Shown here: piece after piece, positions 1 to 8,670 of the stretch
Layout of the letters: every line of letters begins with the position of its first letter
Position numbering within the stretch: position 1 is the first letter of the stretch
DNA from: Deltaproteobacteria bacterium
GTDB taxonomy: Bacteria > Desulfobacterota > Desulfobacteria > Desulfobacterales > B30-G6
Reading direction: 5' to 3'
Length of the DNA stretch: 33,340 nt
NCBI GenBank assembly: GCA_024639645.1
Contig: JAHEIB010000014.1
Location: 1-33,340 of the forward strand
Made by a program: the position numbers and the translations under genes
Notes under the pieces: generated by a model
Database searches by the model: none
The model's input: the letters and a program-made list of their open reading frames with translations, nothing else
What the model was told of the DNA's origin: nothing

Positions 1-219
1 TCTGCCTTTGGCATGCATCTTTTTTCCATGTTTGGTATCCCTGTTTCCACCTCTTCAGCGATCGTGGGTGCAGTGGTGGGTGTCGGATTGATAAAAGGCG
101 CCAGGGCAATCAGCAAAAAGACCATCGTGACGATTCTGACAGGGTGGGTTTTAACACCAACGCTGGCGTGTTTGACTTCTTATTCTCTATATTCATTATT
201 AACTACCTTATGGCCTTGA
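1..219 (+). CDS. PiT-family inorganic phosphate permease, C-terminal fragment
   Basis: The reading frame is open from the first base of the window, so this is the 3' end of a longer gene; the ATG at 13 is internal. The 72 visible residues hold the motif GIPVSTSSAIVGAVVGVG, which matches the C-terminal repeat of PHO4/PiT phosphate:cation symporters, followed by a basic stretch and a final hydrophobic segment ending in LLTTLWP. The role would be low-affinity phosphate uptake across the inner membrane. The downstream PhoU-like gene, 125 bp away, is a usual partner of PiT genes. Most of the protein is outside the window. Confidence 0.85.
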   Translation, partial: SAFGMHLFSMFGIPVSTSSAIVGAVVGVGLIKGARAISKKTIVTILTGWVLTPTLACLTSYSLYSLLTTLWP

Positions 220-344
220 AGTACTGCTGGTACAAATCTGCTATAAAGTCATTTATCTTATGGGCTTGTCTCACGGCTTGTGTTACATTAAAACCATATC
301 GGTATTATCATTGAAAGCCCGAAAAAACTGTAGGAGAACATAAC

Positions 345-992
345 ATGTTTTTTAAAAAAGAAAAAAAGGTCATCGAGCTGATTTTAAAGCATCTTGATCT
401 GGCAGTGGATTCACTGAAATCTGGAATTCAGACCATAGAATTTTATTTGAATGACGATATTGGCAATGCTAAACGGTTGGCGCGAGAGGTTAGAAGCATA
501 GAATCAGATGCTGATCTCGTCCGATACGATCTTCGTGATAAATTGTATTCCGGAGCATACCTGCCCTTGCTGCGTGAAGATATTTACAAGCTCATCGAAA
601 GTATTGACAAAGTTGCCAATGCCGGAGAAGCGTGCTGCGATTTCTTTTTGAACCAGCGCCCGAGAATACCTGATGAATTAAAGTCCGCATTTATTGGGGT
701 CGTCATAGAGTCTCTGGGAATTGTAGACAACCTCAAACTGGCGGTATTGTGCTATTTTAAAGGTGAATGTAAAATAGAGACGGTTCGTGCACATACCAAA
801 GAGATTGGATTACAAGAATCACGGGTTGACAAACTTGAGTGGGATTTAACCAAAGCCATCTTTACTTCAGACCTTGATTTCGCTCGACAGCTTCATATGA
901 AACTTTGTTTAGATCGGATTGTCGAAGTTTCAGATCGCGCAGAAGATGCGGGTGATCAACTGGAATTGGCCACATTGAAGACCATGATTTAA
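345..992 (+). CDS. PhoU-like DUF47 phosphate transport accessory protein
   Basis: The product has 215 residues, the usual size of the DUF47/TIGR00153 family, and begins MFFKKEKKVIELILKHLDLA. It is entirely helical in character, with acidic and basic heptads and no membrane segment, as expected for the two three-helix bundles of PhoU-like proteins. Members of this family sit next to PiT permeases and are thought to control phosphate uptake; the gene lies just behind the PiT fragment here. The ATG at 345 is preceded by GGAGAA. No terminator is obvious after the stop, only an A-rich then T-rich run. Confidence 0.85.
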   Translation: MFFKKEKKVIELILKHLDLAVDSLKSGIQTIEFYLNDDIGNAKRLAREVRSIESDADLVRYDLRDKLYSGAYLPLLREDIYKLIESIDKVANAGEACCDFFLNQRPRIPDELKSAFIGVVIESLGIVDNLKLAVLCYFKGECKIETVRAHTKEIGLQESRVDKLEWDLTKAIFTSDLDFARQLHMKLCLDRIVEVSDRAEDAGDQLELATLKTMI

Positions 993-1110
993 AAAAAAAT
1001 TTTCCCCACAGATAACACCCCTCAAAACACCCTCACTGGGAAGACAGCACCTTTTTTATACCAGAAAATAGATATCCTGCTGTTTTTCATAGGTTAAACA
1101 TATTTTCTTC

Positions 1111-1162
1111 TTGACAAACCCTATAAAATTGGTAGGAATTAACCCTACCATATTGGTAGGAA
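1111..1162 (+). promoter_or_regulatory. hmc promoter with two tandem dyad operators (candidate Rrf2-family site)
   Basis: A consensus -35 box, TTGACA, lies at 1111-1116. A weak -10 (TAGGAA/AGGAAT) would fall near 1133-1139, about 16-17 bp downstream. Overlapping and following it are two 17-bp dyads with the same layout: CCTATAAAATTGGTAGG (1120-1136, imperfect) and CCTACCATATTGGTAGG (1144-1160, perfect 7-3-7 inverted repeat). Their centres are exactly 24 bp apart and ATTGGTAGGAA is repeated directly at 1128-1138 and 1152-1162. A dimeric repressor bound here would cover the -35 to -10 region. Rrf2, encoded at the end of the operon, is the natural candidate; that is inference. Confidence 0.65.
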
Positions 1163-1221
1163 ACAATTTTTTTTGCCGAAAGAGCGCTGACTAAACCCTT
1201 TAGCAGCGACACTGTCGCATC

Positions 1222-1246
1222 AATAAAATGGTGTAACGATTTTATT
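1222..1246. repeat. AATAAAAT...ATTTTATT palindrome, copy 1
   Basis: Arms AATAAAAT (1222-1229) and ATTTTATT (1239-1246) surround a 9-base loop in the hmcA leader. The same palindrome recurs at 8617-8639 and 23852-23878, so it is a dispersed element and not a site specific to hmc. In RNA it would form an AU-rich hairpin about 40 bases before the hmcA start. Confidence 0.55.
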
Positions 1247-1287
1247 CGGGTTACAGAAATCACGAATTTAAACCAGAGGAAGAAAAC

Positions 1288-2910
1288 ATGGCAAAAAGAC
1301 GACCGTTTGGGTGGGGGAAGGGCATCGTTCCAGTCATTATTCTGGTAGGTGTATTTTTCGTCATCGCAAGCGTTTACAGCGACACAGATCTTCATGGCAT
1401 GCGGCCGGACATTCTGATGATCGATCTCCCGGCCATACCGGGGGGCGAAAAAATGCCCGCCGTACAGTTCCTTCACGATGTGCACACCCAGCGCGTTCAG
1501 GAAAAAAAGAACTGCAGCACATGTCATCTGGAAAAAGATCAGCGGTTCGTATTCAAATTCATGCGTCTCGATAACGGTGCCATCGAGACGGACATGGCCA
1601 TATACCATGAAAACTGTATTGGCTGTCATGTGGAGACAGAAGCAAGTGGAGAGAAGGCTGGACCCATAACGGGTGACTGCCGATCCTGTCACAGGACCCA
1701 GACCGGTATGGGCAGTTCCTGGAGGCCCCTGTCTTTTGACAAATCTCTTCATTATCGCCACGAATCTGCAACTGTAATTCTACCGGAAGATGCAGGGGAC
1801 ACTGTCAACTGCAGCGCCTGTCACCACACGTACGACAAATCTGCACAGAAAACAGTCTACACCCGGGGTGAGGAGGGCAGTTGTCGGTATTGTCACAAAG
1901 AAGAGAAAACAGAAGATGCCTCCTCCATTCGCTCGGCATCGCATGATGCATGCGTCAACTGCCACCAGACACTGATGAATCAAAAGAAAACAGCCGGACC
2001 CATCGAGTGTGCAGGTTGTCACAGTGCCGAGGAGCAGGCCGGCATTAAAGTAGTGGCTTCGGTTCCCCGTATGAAACGAAACCAGCCCGATGCAGTGCTC
2101 CTGGCCAGCTGGATAACGGGTCAGGAAACGGATGCCAAAAAAGTGGCACAGCAGATGGATCCGGTTGTGTTCAACCATGAGGTTCATGAAGGGGCAAATG
2201 CAAGTTGCCAGTCCTGTCATCATGAAACCCTGAAAAAATGCAGCGACTGTCACACGGAAAACGGAGATCAGGACGGTGGTCAAGTGCAGCTTGCCCAGGC
2301 CATGCATTCCCGAACATCAACTAAGAGCTGTATCGGCTGTCACAAGGAGGCACAGAAGAACAAAAACTGTGCCGGTTGTCATGCAAGCATGCCTGACAAG
2401 CCTTTTGCGGATGAAAACTGCCGCCAGTGCCATCGTCTTGACCGGGCGGCTTTAGGTCCATGGCCCATGAACAAGACAGCCAAGTCAGAACTTGCAATCG
2501 AGGCCGTAAAGGTATCGGCCGGTAATTTCGTAAAACCAACGGATGAACAGATCCCGGAAAAAGTGGTCATCGATGTTTTGGCGGATCAGTATGAAGGGGC
2601 TCAGTTCCCCCATCGACAGGTCTTCAGGGGTATTGAGTCACGGATTGGGGACAATGGGATGGCACGCTATTTTCATGACAAAAAAACAACCCTGTGCATG
2701 GGGTGCCATCATAACAGCCCGGCGAGTCTTCAACCGCCCAAATGTGCTTCTTGTCATGGAGAAGCATTCAAAGGGTCGCTTGACGAACGCCCCGGTCTCA
2801 TGGGGGCCTATCATGGTCAATGCATCAAATGTCACCAGAAAATGGGAATCAAAGACCCTGCGGCAACGGACTGTGGTAAGTGCCATAAGGAGAAACTGAG
2901 CAGTAAGTAG
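1288..2910 (+). CDS. hmcA: HmcA, 16-heme high-molecular-weight cytochrome c
   Basis: The 540-residue product has exactly sixteen CXXCH motifs, from CSTCH near residue 76 to CGKCH near residue 529. Twelve fall before about residue 382 and four in the last 75 residues, separated by a heme-free stretch of about 85 residues. The count and length match HmcA of Desulfovibrio vulgaris. The N-terminus carries a basic start and one hydrophobic helix (about residues 13-29) that serves as a Sec signal or membrane anchor. The protein would sit on the periplasmic face, take electrons from hydrogenase or type I cytochrome c3, and pass them to the membrane Hmc subunits. GAGGAAG precedes the ATG. First gene of the hmc operon; the stop lies in a TAAGC-type repeat. 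Confidence 0.95.
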   Translation: MAKRRPFGWGKGIVPVIILVGVFFVIASVYSDTDLHGMRPDILMIDLPAIPGGEKMPAVQFLHDVHTQRVQEKKNCSTCHLEKDQRFVFKFMRLDNGAIETDMAIYHENCIGCHVETEASGEKAGPITGDCRSCHRTQTGMGSSWRPLSFDKSLHYRHESATVILPEDAGDTVNCSACHHTYDKSAQKTVYTRGEEGSCRYCHKEEKTEDASSIRSASHDACVNCHQTLMNQKKTAGPIECAGCHSAEEQAGIKVVASVPRMKRNQPDAVLLASWITGQETDAKKVAQQMDPVVFNHEVHEGANASCQSCHHETLKKCSDCHTENGDQDGGQVQLAQAMHSRTSTKSCIGCHKEAQKNKNCAGCHASMPDKPFADENCRQCHRLDRAALGPWPMNKTAKSELAIEAVKVSAGNFVKPTDEQIPEKVVIDVLADQYEGAQFPHRQVFRGIESRIGDNGMARYFHDKKTTLCMGCHHNSPASLQPPKCASCHGEAFKGSLDERPGLMGAYHGQCIKCHQKMGIKDPAATDCGKCHKEKLSSK

Positions 2911-2966
2911 TAAGCACTAAGCTGTAAGCTGCTTACCGCTTATAGCTTAAAACGTGCAGCTTATCG
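2901..2966. repeat. TAAGC-rich palindromic repeat (family A), copy 1
   Basis: This stretch between hmcA and hmcB contains AAGTAGTAAGCACTAAGC and GTAAGCTGCTTACCGCTTAT, so TAAGC/GCTTA words face each other and can fold back. It shares its words and arrangement with six other intergenic sites in the window. It contains or abuts the hmcA stop codon and lies upstream of the GAGGTGG ribosome site of hmcB. Confidence 0.7.
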
Positions 2967-2992
2967 TCAATAAACAAGATTGAGGTGGTAAT

Positions 2993-4087
2993 ATGGGGAT
3001 ATCCCGAAGACAGTTCCTTGGCTGGTTAGGTGCAGCAGGCGCCGGTGCGACTGCTGTGAGTCGTGCGGAAGCGGCTTCGAACAAGCAGTTCGACGGTTAT
3101 CCAGGCAGCTTTGGAATTCTGCATGACACAACCCGCTGTATCGGGTGCCGAAAGTGTGAAGAGGCCTGCAACAAGGTCAATGAACTTCCGGCTCCAGAAC
3201 AGCCCTTTGACGACCTGAGTGTTCTGGACAAAACCCGCCGGACACGATCCGATGTCTTTACGGTGGTCAATCAATTCCAGAAAGAGGACAGCCAGTTGCC
3301 TGTATTTGTGAAAAAACAGTGCAATCACTGTCTGGAGCCCGCATGTGCTTCGGCCTGTTTTGTCAGGGCATTGAGAAAAGTCAAGACCGGTGCCGTCATC
3401 TACGATGAATCCCTGTGTGTGGGTTGCCGGTACTGTATGGTGGCATGCCCCTTCAATATTCCGGCATACGAGTATAACGAGGCCATTACGCCCCGCGTGA
3501 CCAAATGCACCATGTGCCACCCGCGTATCGAAAAAGGATTGCTTCCCGGATGTGTGGAATCATGTCCGAAAGAGGCCCTGGCATTCGGTACACGTGAAAG
3601 ACTTCTTAAAACAGCCCGGCGACGTATTCAAAAATATCCCAATGCTTATATCGACCATATTTATGGCGAACAAGAGATGGGTGGTACCAGCTGGTTGACC
3701 ATTTCCGGGACGCACTTTTCCGAGATCGGTATGCGTGAAGATCTCGGCACGCAGACAGCGTCCAGTTTTACCGCGGGTCCTTTGGCGGCGGTTCCCGTGG
3801 TGGTGGCTTTGTGGCCGGTATTGCTTACCGGTATTTACGCCATCTCAAAACGCAAAGACAAAATTGCTGACGAAGAACGCATCCATGCCGTGGCACAGAC
3901 GGTTGCCGACGCCAACGAAGAGATGCAGGTCAAGCTGGCCAAGATGAAAGACAGCATGGCCAAGGAGAAGGAGGCCGCCATTAACCTGGAAGTCAAACGT
4001 GCTCTGGAAGAAGCTGCCAAAGAAGCGGCGGAATCACAGCAGGCGTCTGAAGAAGCGGGTTCCGAGACACCGAAGGAGGAAAAATAG
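2993..4087 (+). CDS. hmcB: HmcB, Tat-exported four-cluster ferredoxin subunit
   Basis: The 364-residue protein starts with a twin-arginine signal (SRRQFLGWLGAAGAGATAV). Four cysteine groups follow: CIGCRKCEEAC, CNHCLEPACASAC, CVGCRYCMVACP and CTMC...CVESCP. That pattern is typical of HmcB/DsrO/NrfC-like subunits with four [4Fe-4S] clusters. A hydrophobic segment (about residues 258-280, TAGPLAAVPVVVALWPVLL) would anchor the C-terminus. It is followed by a charged, Ala/Glu/Lys-rich tail of about 80 residues that looks like a coiled coil. It should pass electrons between HmcA and the integral membrane subunits. GAGGTGG lies 4 bases before the ATG. Confidence 0.93.
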   Translation: MGISRRQFLGWLGAAGAGATAVSRAEAASNKQFDGYPGSFGILHDTTRCIGCRKCEEACNKVNELPAPEQPFDDLSVLDKTRRTRSDVFTVVNQFQKEDSQLPVFVKKQCNHCLEPACASACFVRALRKVKTGAVIYDESLCVGCRYCMVACPFNIPAYEYNEAITPRVTKCTMCHPRIEKGLLPGCVESCPKEALAFGTRERLLKTARRRIQKYPNAYIDHIYGEQEMGGTSWLTISGTHFSEIGMREDLGTQTASSFTAGPLAAVPVVVALWPVLLTGIYAISKRKDKIADEERIHAVAQTVADANEEMQVKLAKMKDSMAKEKEAAINLEVKRALEEAAKEAAESQQASEEAGSETPKEEK

Positions 4088-5254
4088 ATGCCACAAGAGA
4101 CGGCGCAGGTGAATAAGTCAATTTTCACGCCTTTCAATGTGATAGCGGGCATGATCATATTTTGTGGTTTGATCATTACTGTTTTGAGGTTTACGGGCGG
4201 GCTGGGTGCGGTCACAAACCTTGATGACAACAATCCCTGGGGAATCTGGATAGGATTTGATCTGTTGTGCGGTGTGGCCCTTGCTGCTGGTGGTTATGTC
4301 ACCTCGGCGTCATGCTACATATTTGGACTAAAAAGATTCCATTCGGCTGTTCGCCCCGCCATACTGACCGCTTTTCTGGGCTATGCCCTGGTGGTAATGG
4401 CTCTCCATTATGATGTGGGTAGGCCCTGGCGTCTGCCATATCCAATTTTTCTGTCACCGGGCACCACGTCCCTGCTGTTCGAAGTGGGCTTGTGCGTTTT
4501 TCTCTATCTCACCGTCCTTTTTATCGAATTCAGCCCTGCAGCACTCGAATGGCTGGGTCTGAAAAAAATTCGAAATCTGGTGGTCCGTCTGACCTTGGTG
4601 CTGACCATATTCGGCGTGATTCTCTCCACCCTGCATCAGTCTTCCCTTGGGGCGCTATACATGATCGCACCCTCCAAACTCCACCCTTTGTGGTATTCGG
4701 GCTATCTGCCGGTATTCTTTTTTGTTTCCAGTGTTTTTGCCGGTCTGTCCATGGTGATTTTTGAAGGATCCCTGGCGCATCGCCACCTGCACCACAAGAT
4801 GGACGAAACGCACCTGGAAGAAAGCGCGGGAGTGGCCCTGGGGTTCGGCAAAGCCGCTGCCTTTGTGATGATGGGGTATGTGGGTGTCAAGTTCATTGGT
4901 ATTGCCATGGACAACAACTGGCACTATCTGGCCACGGGATGGGGACTCTGGTTCCTGTTGGAGCTGATTGGATTTGTGGTCGTTCCAGCATTTATGTATG
5001 CCATTGCAGCACGTGACCGGAACCTGCGGCTGGTGCGCTGGGCGTCTATCCTGGCGGTTCTGGGGGTCGTGCTGAATCGTTTGAACATCTCTGTGGTGGC
5101 ATTCAACTGGCACCTGCCGTCGGCTGATCGTTACTTTCCCAGCTGGATGGAAATCGCCATATCCTTGTTCATTGTTACCATCGGCGTTGTGGTTTATCGA
5201 TTCGTGACCACCCGGATGCCCATTTTTTACGAGCACCCGGACTATGAGCATTAA
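4088..5254 (+). CDS. hmcC: HmcC, NrfD-type integral membrane subunit
   Basis: The product has 388 residues and about ten hydrophobic segments, with the early motif NPWGIWIGFDLLCGVALAAGG that marks NrfD/PsrC-type proteins. These subunits bind quinone or relay electrons and possibly protons beside a ferredoxin subunit such as HmcB. The ATG directly follows the hmcB stop codon, and its ribosome site (AAGGAGG) lies inside the hmcB end, so the two are probably translationally coupled. Confidence 0.93.
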   Translation: MPQETAQVNKSIFTPFNVIAGMIIFCGLIITVLRFTGGLGAVTNLDDNNPWGIWIGFDLLCGVALAAGGYVTSASCYIFGLKRFHSAVRPAILTAFLGYALVVMALHYDVGRPWRLPYPIFLSPGTTSLLFEVGLCVFLYLTVLFIEFSPAALEWLGLKKIRNLVVRLTLVLTIFGVILSTLHQSSLGALYMIAPSKLHPLWYSGYLPVFFFVSSVFAGLSMVIFEGSLAHRHLHHKMDETHLEESAGVALGFGKAAAFVMMGYVGVKFIGIAMDNNWHYLATGWGLWFLLELIGFVVVPAFMYAIAARDRNLRLVRWASILAVLGVVLNRLNISVVAFNWHLPSADRYFPSWMEIAISLFIVTIGVVVYRFVTTRMPIFYEHPDYEH

Positions 5255-5285
5255 AAGAATGATTTGTTGATTAAAGAGAGGTTTC

Positions 5286-5429
5286 ATGGACGCACTGTTT
5301 TATACACTGCATGATTTTCTGCTGCATTCGAAAAGTATCACCTATATGATGATGGGAGCGGTTCTTATCGGATTGCTCCTCTTCTGGCTCTTTCTCAGCG
5401 GTAGGGATGAAAAAAAGAGAACGTTTTAG
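5286..5429 (+). CDS. hmcD: HmcD, small single-span membrane subunit
   Basis: This 47-codon gene starts at ATG 5286 behind GAGAGG and ends with TAG at 5427-5429. The product starts MDALFYTLHDFLLHS, has one hydrophobic helix (about residues 18-38, MMMGAVLIGLLLFWLFLS) and ends in a basic tail, GRDEKKRTF. Its size, position between hmcC and hmcE and single membrane span match HmcD of the D. vulgaris operon. Its exact role in the complex is not established. Confidence 0.85.
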   Translation: MDALFYTLHDFLLHSKSITYMMMGAVLIGLLLFWLFLSGRDEKKRTF

Positions 5430-5430
5430 A

Positions 5431-5503
5431 CCTAAGCCATAAGCTTTAAGCATTAAGCTATAAGCGGCTTACAGCTTAATGCTTAGTGCTTATAGCTTAT
5501 TAC
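5431..5503. repeat. TAAGC-rich palindromic repeat (family A), copy 2
   Basis: The hmcD-hmcE gap consists almost wholly of TAAGC words followed by their complements: CCATAAGCTTTAAGCATTAA on the left and GCTTAGTGCTTATAGCTTAT on the right. The halves can pair into a long imperfect hairpin inside the operon transcript. It may act as a processing or stability element; no function is demonstrated. Confidence 0.7.
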
Positions 5504-5533
5504 CACAAACCCTTGCTCTAAATGGAGGCATCA

Positions 5534-6211
5534 ATGTACGATTTTCTAACCGGCCCAATGTTCTGGTTGTCTTTGGGCATTTGTCTGATCGGCATGCTGG
5601 TCAGGTTTGTTCTCTATTTCAGGGGATTGAGCTGGCAACTGGACCGTGTGGCCTACAAGGCCTATCCGTTTCAGGGATTTAAAGGTGCCGTGAATTCCAT
5701 CGTGAAATGGCTCATACCTTTTGGCACCTATGGCTGGCGCAAACAACCCTTTATGACCGTCATCTTTTTCGGTTTTCATATCGGGGCCGTTCTGGTACCC
5801 TTGTTTCTGCTGGCGCACAACTTGTTTTTAAAGGAGAAAATCGGTCTTTCACTCCCTACGCTGAATCCCCTTATCGCAGATGTTCTTACCTGGACGGTTA
5901 TTGTGAGTGCTATTTTTCTGGCACTTAGAAGAATCGCCCTGCCCGAAGTCCGGATACTGACGACATGGTATGATTACGTCATTTTGCTTTTAGCCGTGGC
6001 GCCTTTCATCACCGGTCTTGTCGCCCGGTACGAGCTGGGTTCTTACACATCTTGGTTAACAGTGCATATCCTGTGCGGTGAAGCCCTGCTCATCGCTGCA
6101 CCCTTTACCAAGTTATCGCACATCGTTCTATTTTTTGCTTCACGGGCGCAGTTGGGTATGGACTACGGAATAAAACGCGGCGGTATGAAAGGAAAAGGCA
6201 TGGCCTGGTAG
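5534..6211 (+). CDS. hmcE: HmcE, membrane cytochrome b-like subunit (NarI-like)
   Basis: Starting at ATG 5534 the product has 225 residues. An in-frame ATG at 5522 is less likely because the strong GGAGG (5524-5528) overlaps it and is ideally spaced for 5534. The protein has about five membrane helices, with histidines in hydrophobic surroundings (GFHIGAVLVPLFLLAHN; LTVHILCGEALL). This resembles NarI/DsrM-type diheme b subunits. It would shuttle electrons through the membrane toward HmcF. The C-terminus is basic (KRGGMKGKGMAW). Confidence 0.9.
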   Translation: MYDFLTGPMFWLSLGICLIGMLVRFVLYFRGLSWQLDRVAYKAYPFQGFKGAVNSIVKWLIPFGTYGWRKQPFMTVIFFGFHIGAVLVPLFLLAHNLFLKEKIGLSLPTLNPLIADVLTWTVIVSAIFLALRRIALPEVRILTTWYDYVILLLAVAPFITGLVARYELGSYTSWLTVHILCGEALLIAAPFTKLSHIVLFFASRAQLGMDYGIKRGGMKGKGMAW

Positions 6212-6253
6212 CTCACTGGGCAATGAACCTAAACACTTAAGGAGAGACGTAAC

Positions 6254-7642
6254 ATGCCTGAAGGAAAATTCTGCAATAAAAAACCGGTGGAAACAGAAGA
6301 AGAACTCAAGGCACTTCTGGGAGATACCGGCGGGAAGCAATATTATGAGGAGATGAAATCCCTTGATGTAGACCAGGCCTTGCTTTGGAAAACAATCCAG
6401 AACACCTTGAAGTCCAGGATGAAGACCTGGCTGGAAATATGCGCCCACTGCGGCATGTGTGCCGACAGTTGTTTTTTGTACCTGATCAATGACCAGGATC
6501 CCAAACAGGTGCCAGCCTACAAGATCCAATCGACACTGGGGGAAATCGTCAAGCGTAAGGGAAAGGTGAACAACGAATTCATGCGTATGGTCATGGAAAC
6601 GGCATGGGCCAAATGCACCTGCTGTAACCGTTGCGGTATGTATTGTCCCCACGGCATCGACATGGGGGTCATGTTCGGCTATCTCAGGGGTCTCTGCTAT
6701 CAGCAGGGATTTGTTCCCTGGGAAATGAAAATCGGCGCTGGCATGCATCGGGTCTATCGTGCCCAGATGGATGTTACGGACGAGGATTTTGTAGAGACCT
6801 TCGAATGGATGGTGGAGGAATATGAGGAAGACTATCCGGGTCTCGAGGTGCCGGTGGACAAGGAAGGTGCAGATATCCTTTACACGGTCAATGCCCGGGA
6901 AGTAAAACACTATCCCGAAGATCTGGCCGAAGCGGCAATTCTTTTTCATCTGGCCGGTGAGAACTGGACCGTACCAACCAGCGGGTGGGAGCAGACCAGT
7001 CTGGCCATGTTTGCCGGTGACTGGGCAGCATGCAAAATGCAGGTAGAGCATGTCTATGCGGCCATGGAACGGCTCAAACCCAAGCGTATGGTGGGAACAG
7101 AGTGCGGTCATGCCCATCGTGCCACCGTTGTGGAGGGACCCTACTGGGCCGGCAGAAGTACGGGGAAACCCCCCGTGGAATCGATCCATTATGTTGAATG
7201 GCTGGCCGAAGCCCTGCGGGAAGGAAAACTCAAGATTGATCCGTCCAAACGTCTCAAAAAGCCGGTAACGCTTCAGGATTCCTGCAACTATGTCCGCAAT
7301 AACGGTTTAAAGGATATCACACGGGAAATTATGAGCTATATTGTCGAACCCGGCTATTTTAAGGAGATGTCACCGAACCGGGAACACAATTACTGCTGCG
7401 GTGGCGGTGGGGGATTTAACGGCATCGGTCTCTTCCGGCCCCAGCGAAACAAAGCCCTGATTACCAAACGGGACCAGATCTTGAACGTGGGTGCCGAAAT
7501 GGTGATCGCTCCCTGTCACAACTGCTGGGATGCGATCCGGGATTTAGAAGAGGAATATAAAATCGGCATAAAATGGTCTTTCCTCAAGCCCCTGGTGATC
7601 AGCATGGTCGAAATTCCAGAGCACTTAAAACTACAAGAATAG
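6254..7642 (+). CDS. hmcF: HmcF, cytoplasmic iron-sulfur protein of HdrD/DsrK type
   Basis: The 462-residue protein has two ferredoxin-like cysteine groups near residues 62-75 and 122-136 ([11 protein letters not shown] and [12 protein letters not shown]). The C-terminal half carries cysteine-rich CCG-type features: DSCN, then YCCGGGGGF, then APCHNCWD. These are hallmarks of HdrD/DsrK/HmcF proteins that bind a noncubane or [4Fe-4S] cluster able to act on disulfides or low-potential carriers. There is no signal peptide, so it should dock on the cytoplasmic side of HmcC/HmcE. AAGGAGAG precedes the start. Confidence 0.93.
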   Translation: MPEGKFCNKKPVETEEELKALLGDTGGKQYYEEMKSLDVDQALLWKTIQNTLKSRMKTWLEICAHCGMCADSCFLYLINDQDPKQVPAYKIQSTLGEIVKRKGKVNNEFMRMVMETAWAKCTCCNRCGMYCPHGIDMGVMFGYLRGLCYQQGFVPWEMKIGAGMHRVYRAQMDVTDEDFVETFEWMVEEYEEDYPGLEVPVDKEGADILYTVNAREVKHYPEDLAEAAILFHLAGENWTVPTSGWEQTSLAMFAGDWAACKMQVEHVYAAMERLKPKRMVGTECGHAHRATVVEGPYWAGRSTGKPPVESIHYVEWLAEALREGKLKIDPSKRLKKPVTLQDSCNYVRNNGLKDITREIMSYIVEPGYFKEMSPNREHNYCCGGGGGFNGIGLFRPQRNKALITKRDQILNVGAEMVIAPCHNCWDAIRDLEEEYKIGIKWSFLKPLVISMVEIPEHLKLQE

Positions 7643-7683
7643 GGTGTTGGATTTTCTCTTTCAACCCGCCAACGAGGTGACCT

Positions 7684-8583
7684 ATGTTTAAGAAAATACT
7701 ATTTGCCACATCCGCTACGGAGGCCTGTGACCATGCCGCAAGGGTGGCCTTCAACATGGCCAAGTCATATGATGCGCAGATATGCATTCTGCATGTGCTG
7801 GGGGTGCCCACACGTGGTTTCAGCCAGGTGGTCCTGGATGTCAAGACAAAGGAAAAAGTCACTCTTGACGATGAATACATCGCCTGGGTGGAGGAGGAGA
7901 TCAAGGTCCACTATTCAAAACAGATTGCGACAGTCCAAAATTATGAAATCAAGGTAGTCATCGGTCTGCCGCATCGGGAGATATTACGAGCGGCCCGGGA
8001 AACAGCCCCAGACCTGATCGTTATGGGGGGCAGCACCGGCGACGACGAAGATTCCGTCTATAAAAAGAGCATGGTGGGCTCTACGCTTCAACGCGTGGCA
8101 AAAGTGGCGCCCTGTCCCTTGCTGGTGGTTAACCGGCCGGCGGCCTCCTTCTGGGGGGGGATGTCCAATGTGGTCTTCGGCACTGATTTTTCCAAGGCCT
8201 CCGATGCTGCTTTCCGCTTTGCCCTGAAACTTGTCAAAGCGCTGGATTGTGAACTTCATATTTTTCATGCCCTGGATATCGGCAGCATGCATCTGGGGAG
8301 AAGTATGACGCAGGATGAAATCGAGTCGAACCTTCGAGAATCCCTCCGGCGGATACGGGGAAGATACATACCCGAAATGAAGGATATACCTGAATACGAT
8401 TTTGAGGTTTGGGAAGGCATTCCCTATGTGGAGATTGTAAAATATGCAAGGGAAAAGCATGCGGACCTCATCATCATGGCACATCACACCCAGAAAGCGT
8501 CCCAGGAGGATACCCGACTGGGGAGTAATATCGAGCAGGTAATTGTGAGGGCCGGATGCCCGGTTATCAGTATCAACCGCTAG
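7684..8583 (+). CDS. tandem-domain universal stress protein (UspA family)
   Basis: The 299-residue product has two UspA folds. The first starts MFKKILFATSATEACDHAAR and ends near residue 150 with a GG(S)TG...VGST loop that resembles the ATP-binding Gx2Gx9G[ST] motif. The second starts NVVFGTDFSKASDAAFRF and ends LGSNIEQVIVRAGCPVISI. The gene lies 41 bp after hmcF with GAGGTGA before the ATG, so it is probably the seventh gene of the operon. The D. vulgaris hmc operon has no Usp gene at this place as far as I know. A role in energy-stress signalling is inference. Confidence 0.88.
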   Translation: MFKKILFATSATEACDHAARVAFNMAKSYDAQICILHVLGVPTRGFSQVVLDVKTKEKVTLDDEYIAWVEEEIKVHYSKQIATVQNYEIKVVIGLPHREILRAARETAPDLIVMGGSTGDDEDSVYKKSMVGSTLQRVAKVAPCPLLVVNRPAASFWGGMSNVVFGTDFSKASDAAFRFALKLVKALDCELHIFHALDIGSMHLGRSMTQDEIESNLRESLRRIRGRYIPEMKDIPEYDFEVWEGIPYVEIVKYAREKHADLIIMAHHTQKASQEDTRLGSNIEQVIVRAGCPVISINR

Positions 8584-8616
8584 ATTGCCTGCTTAGTAGC
8601 AAAAAAGTCGCGGTTC

Positions 8617-8639
8617 ATAAAATCATAGCACGATTTTAT
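8617..8639. repeat. AATAAAATCG-type palindrome, copy 2
   Basis: Perfect arms ATAAAATC (8617-8624) and GATTTTAT (8632-8639) flank a 7-base loop. The element lies between the Usp gene and the receiver gene, just before its ribosome site, and matches the palindromes at 1222-1246 and 23852-23878. In the transcript it could form a hairpin that separates the structural genes from the regulatory genes. Confidence 0.6.
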
Positions 8640-8670
8640 TTTGGAATGTATCATAGGAAGAGAGGGACGG

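Noticed and set aside
1000-1110. Terminator after the PhoU-like gene
   Set aside because: There are A- and T-rich runs but no convincing GC stem before them.
1087-1761. Long minus-strand frame of 224 codons opposite hmcA
   Set aside because: It lies opposite a 16-heme gene with unmistakable CXXCH motifs and shows no family signature; a shadow frame.
2901-2966. CRISPR array in the TAAGC repeat clusters
   Set aside because: Words of 5-8 bases without fixed repeat length, no unique spacers and no cas genes.
6140-7189. Minus-strand frame of 349 codons opposite hmcF
   Set aside because: Composition follows the complement of hmcF, with no ribosome site or recognisable domain.
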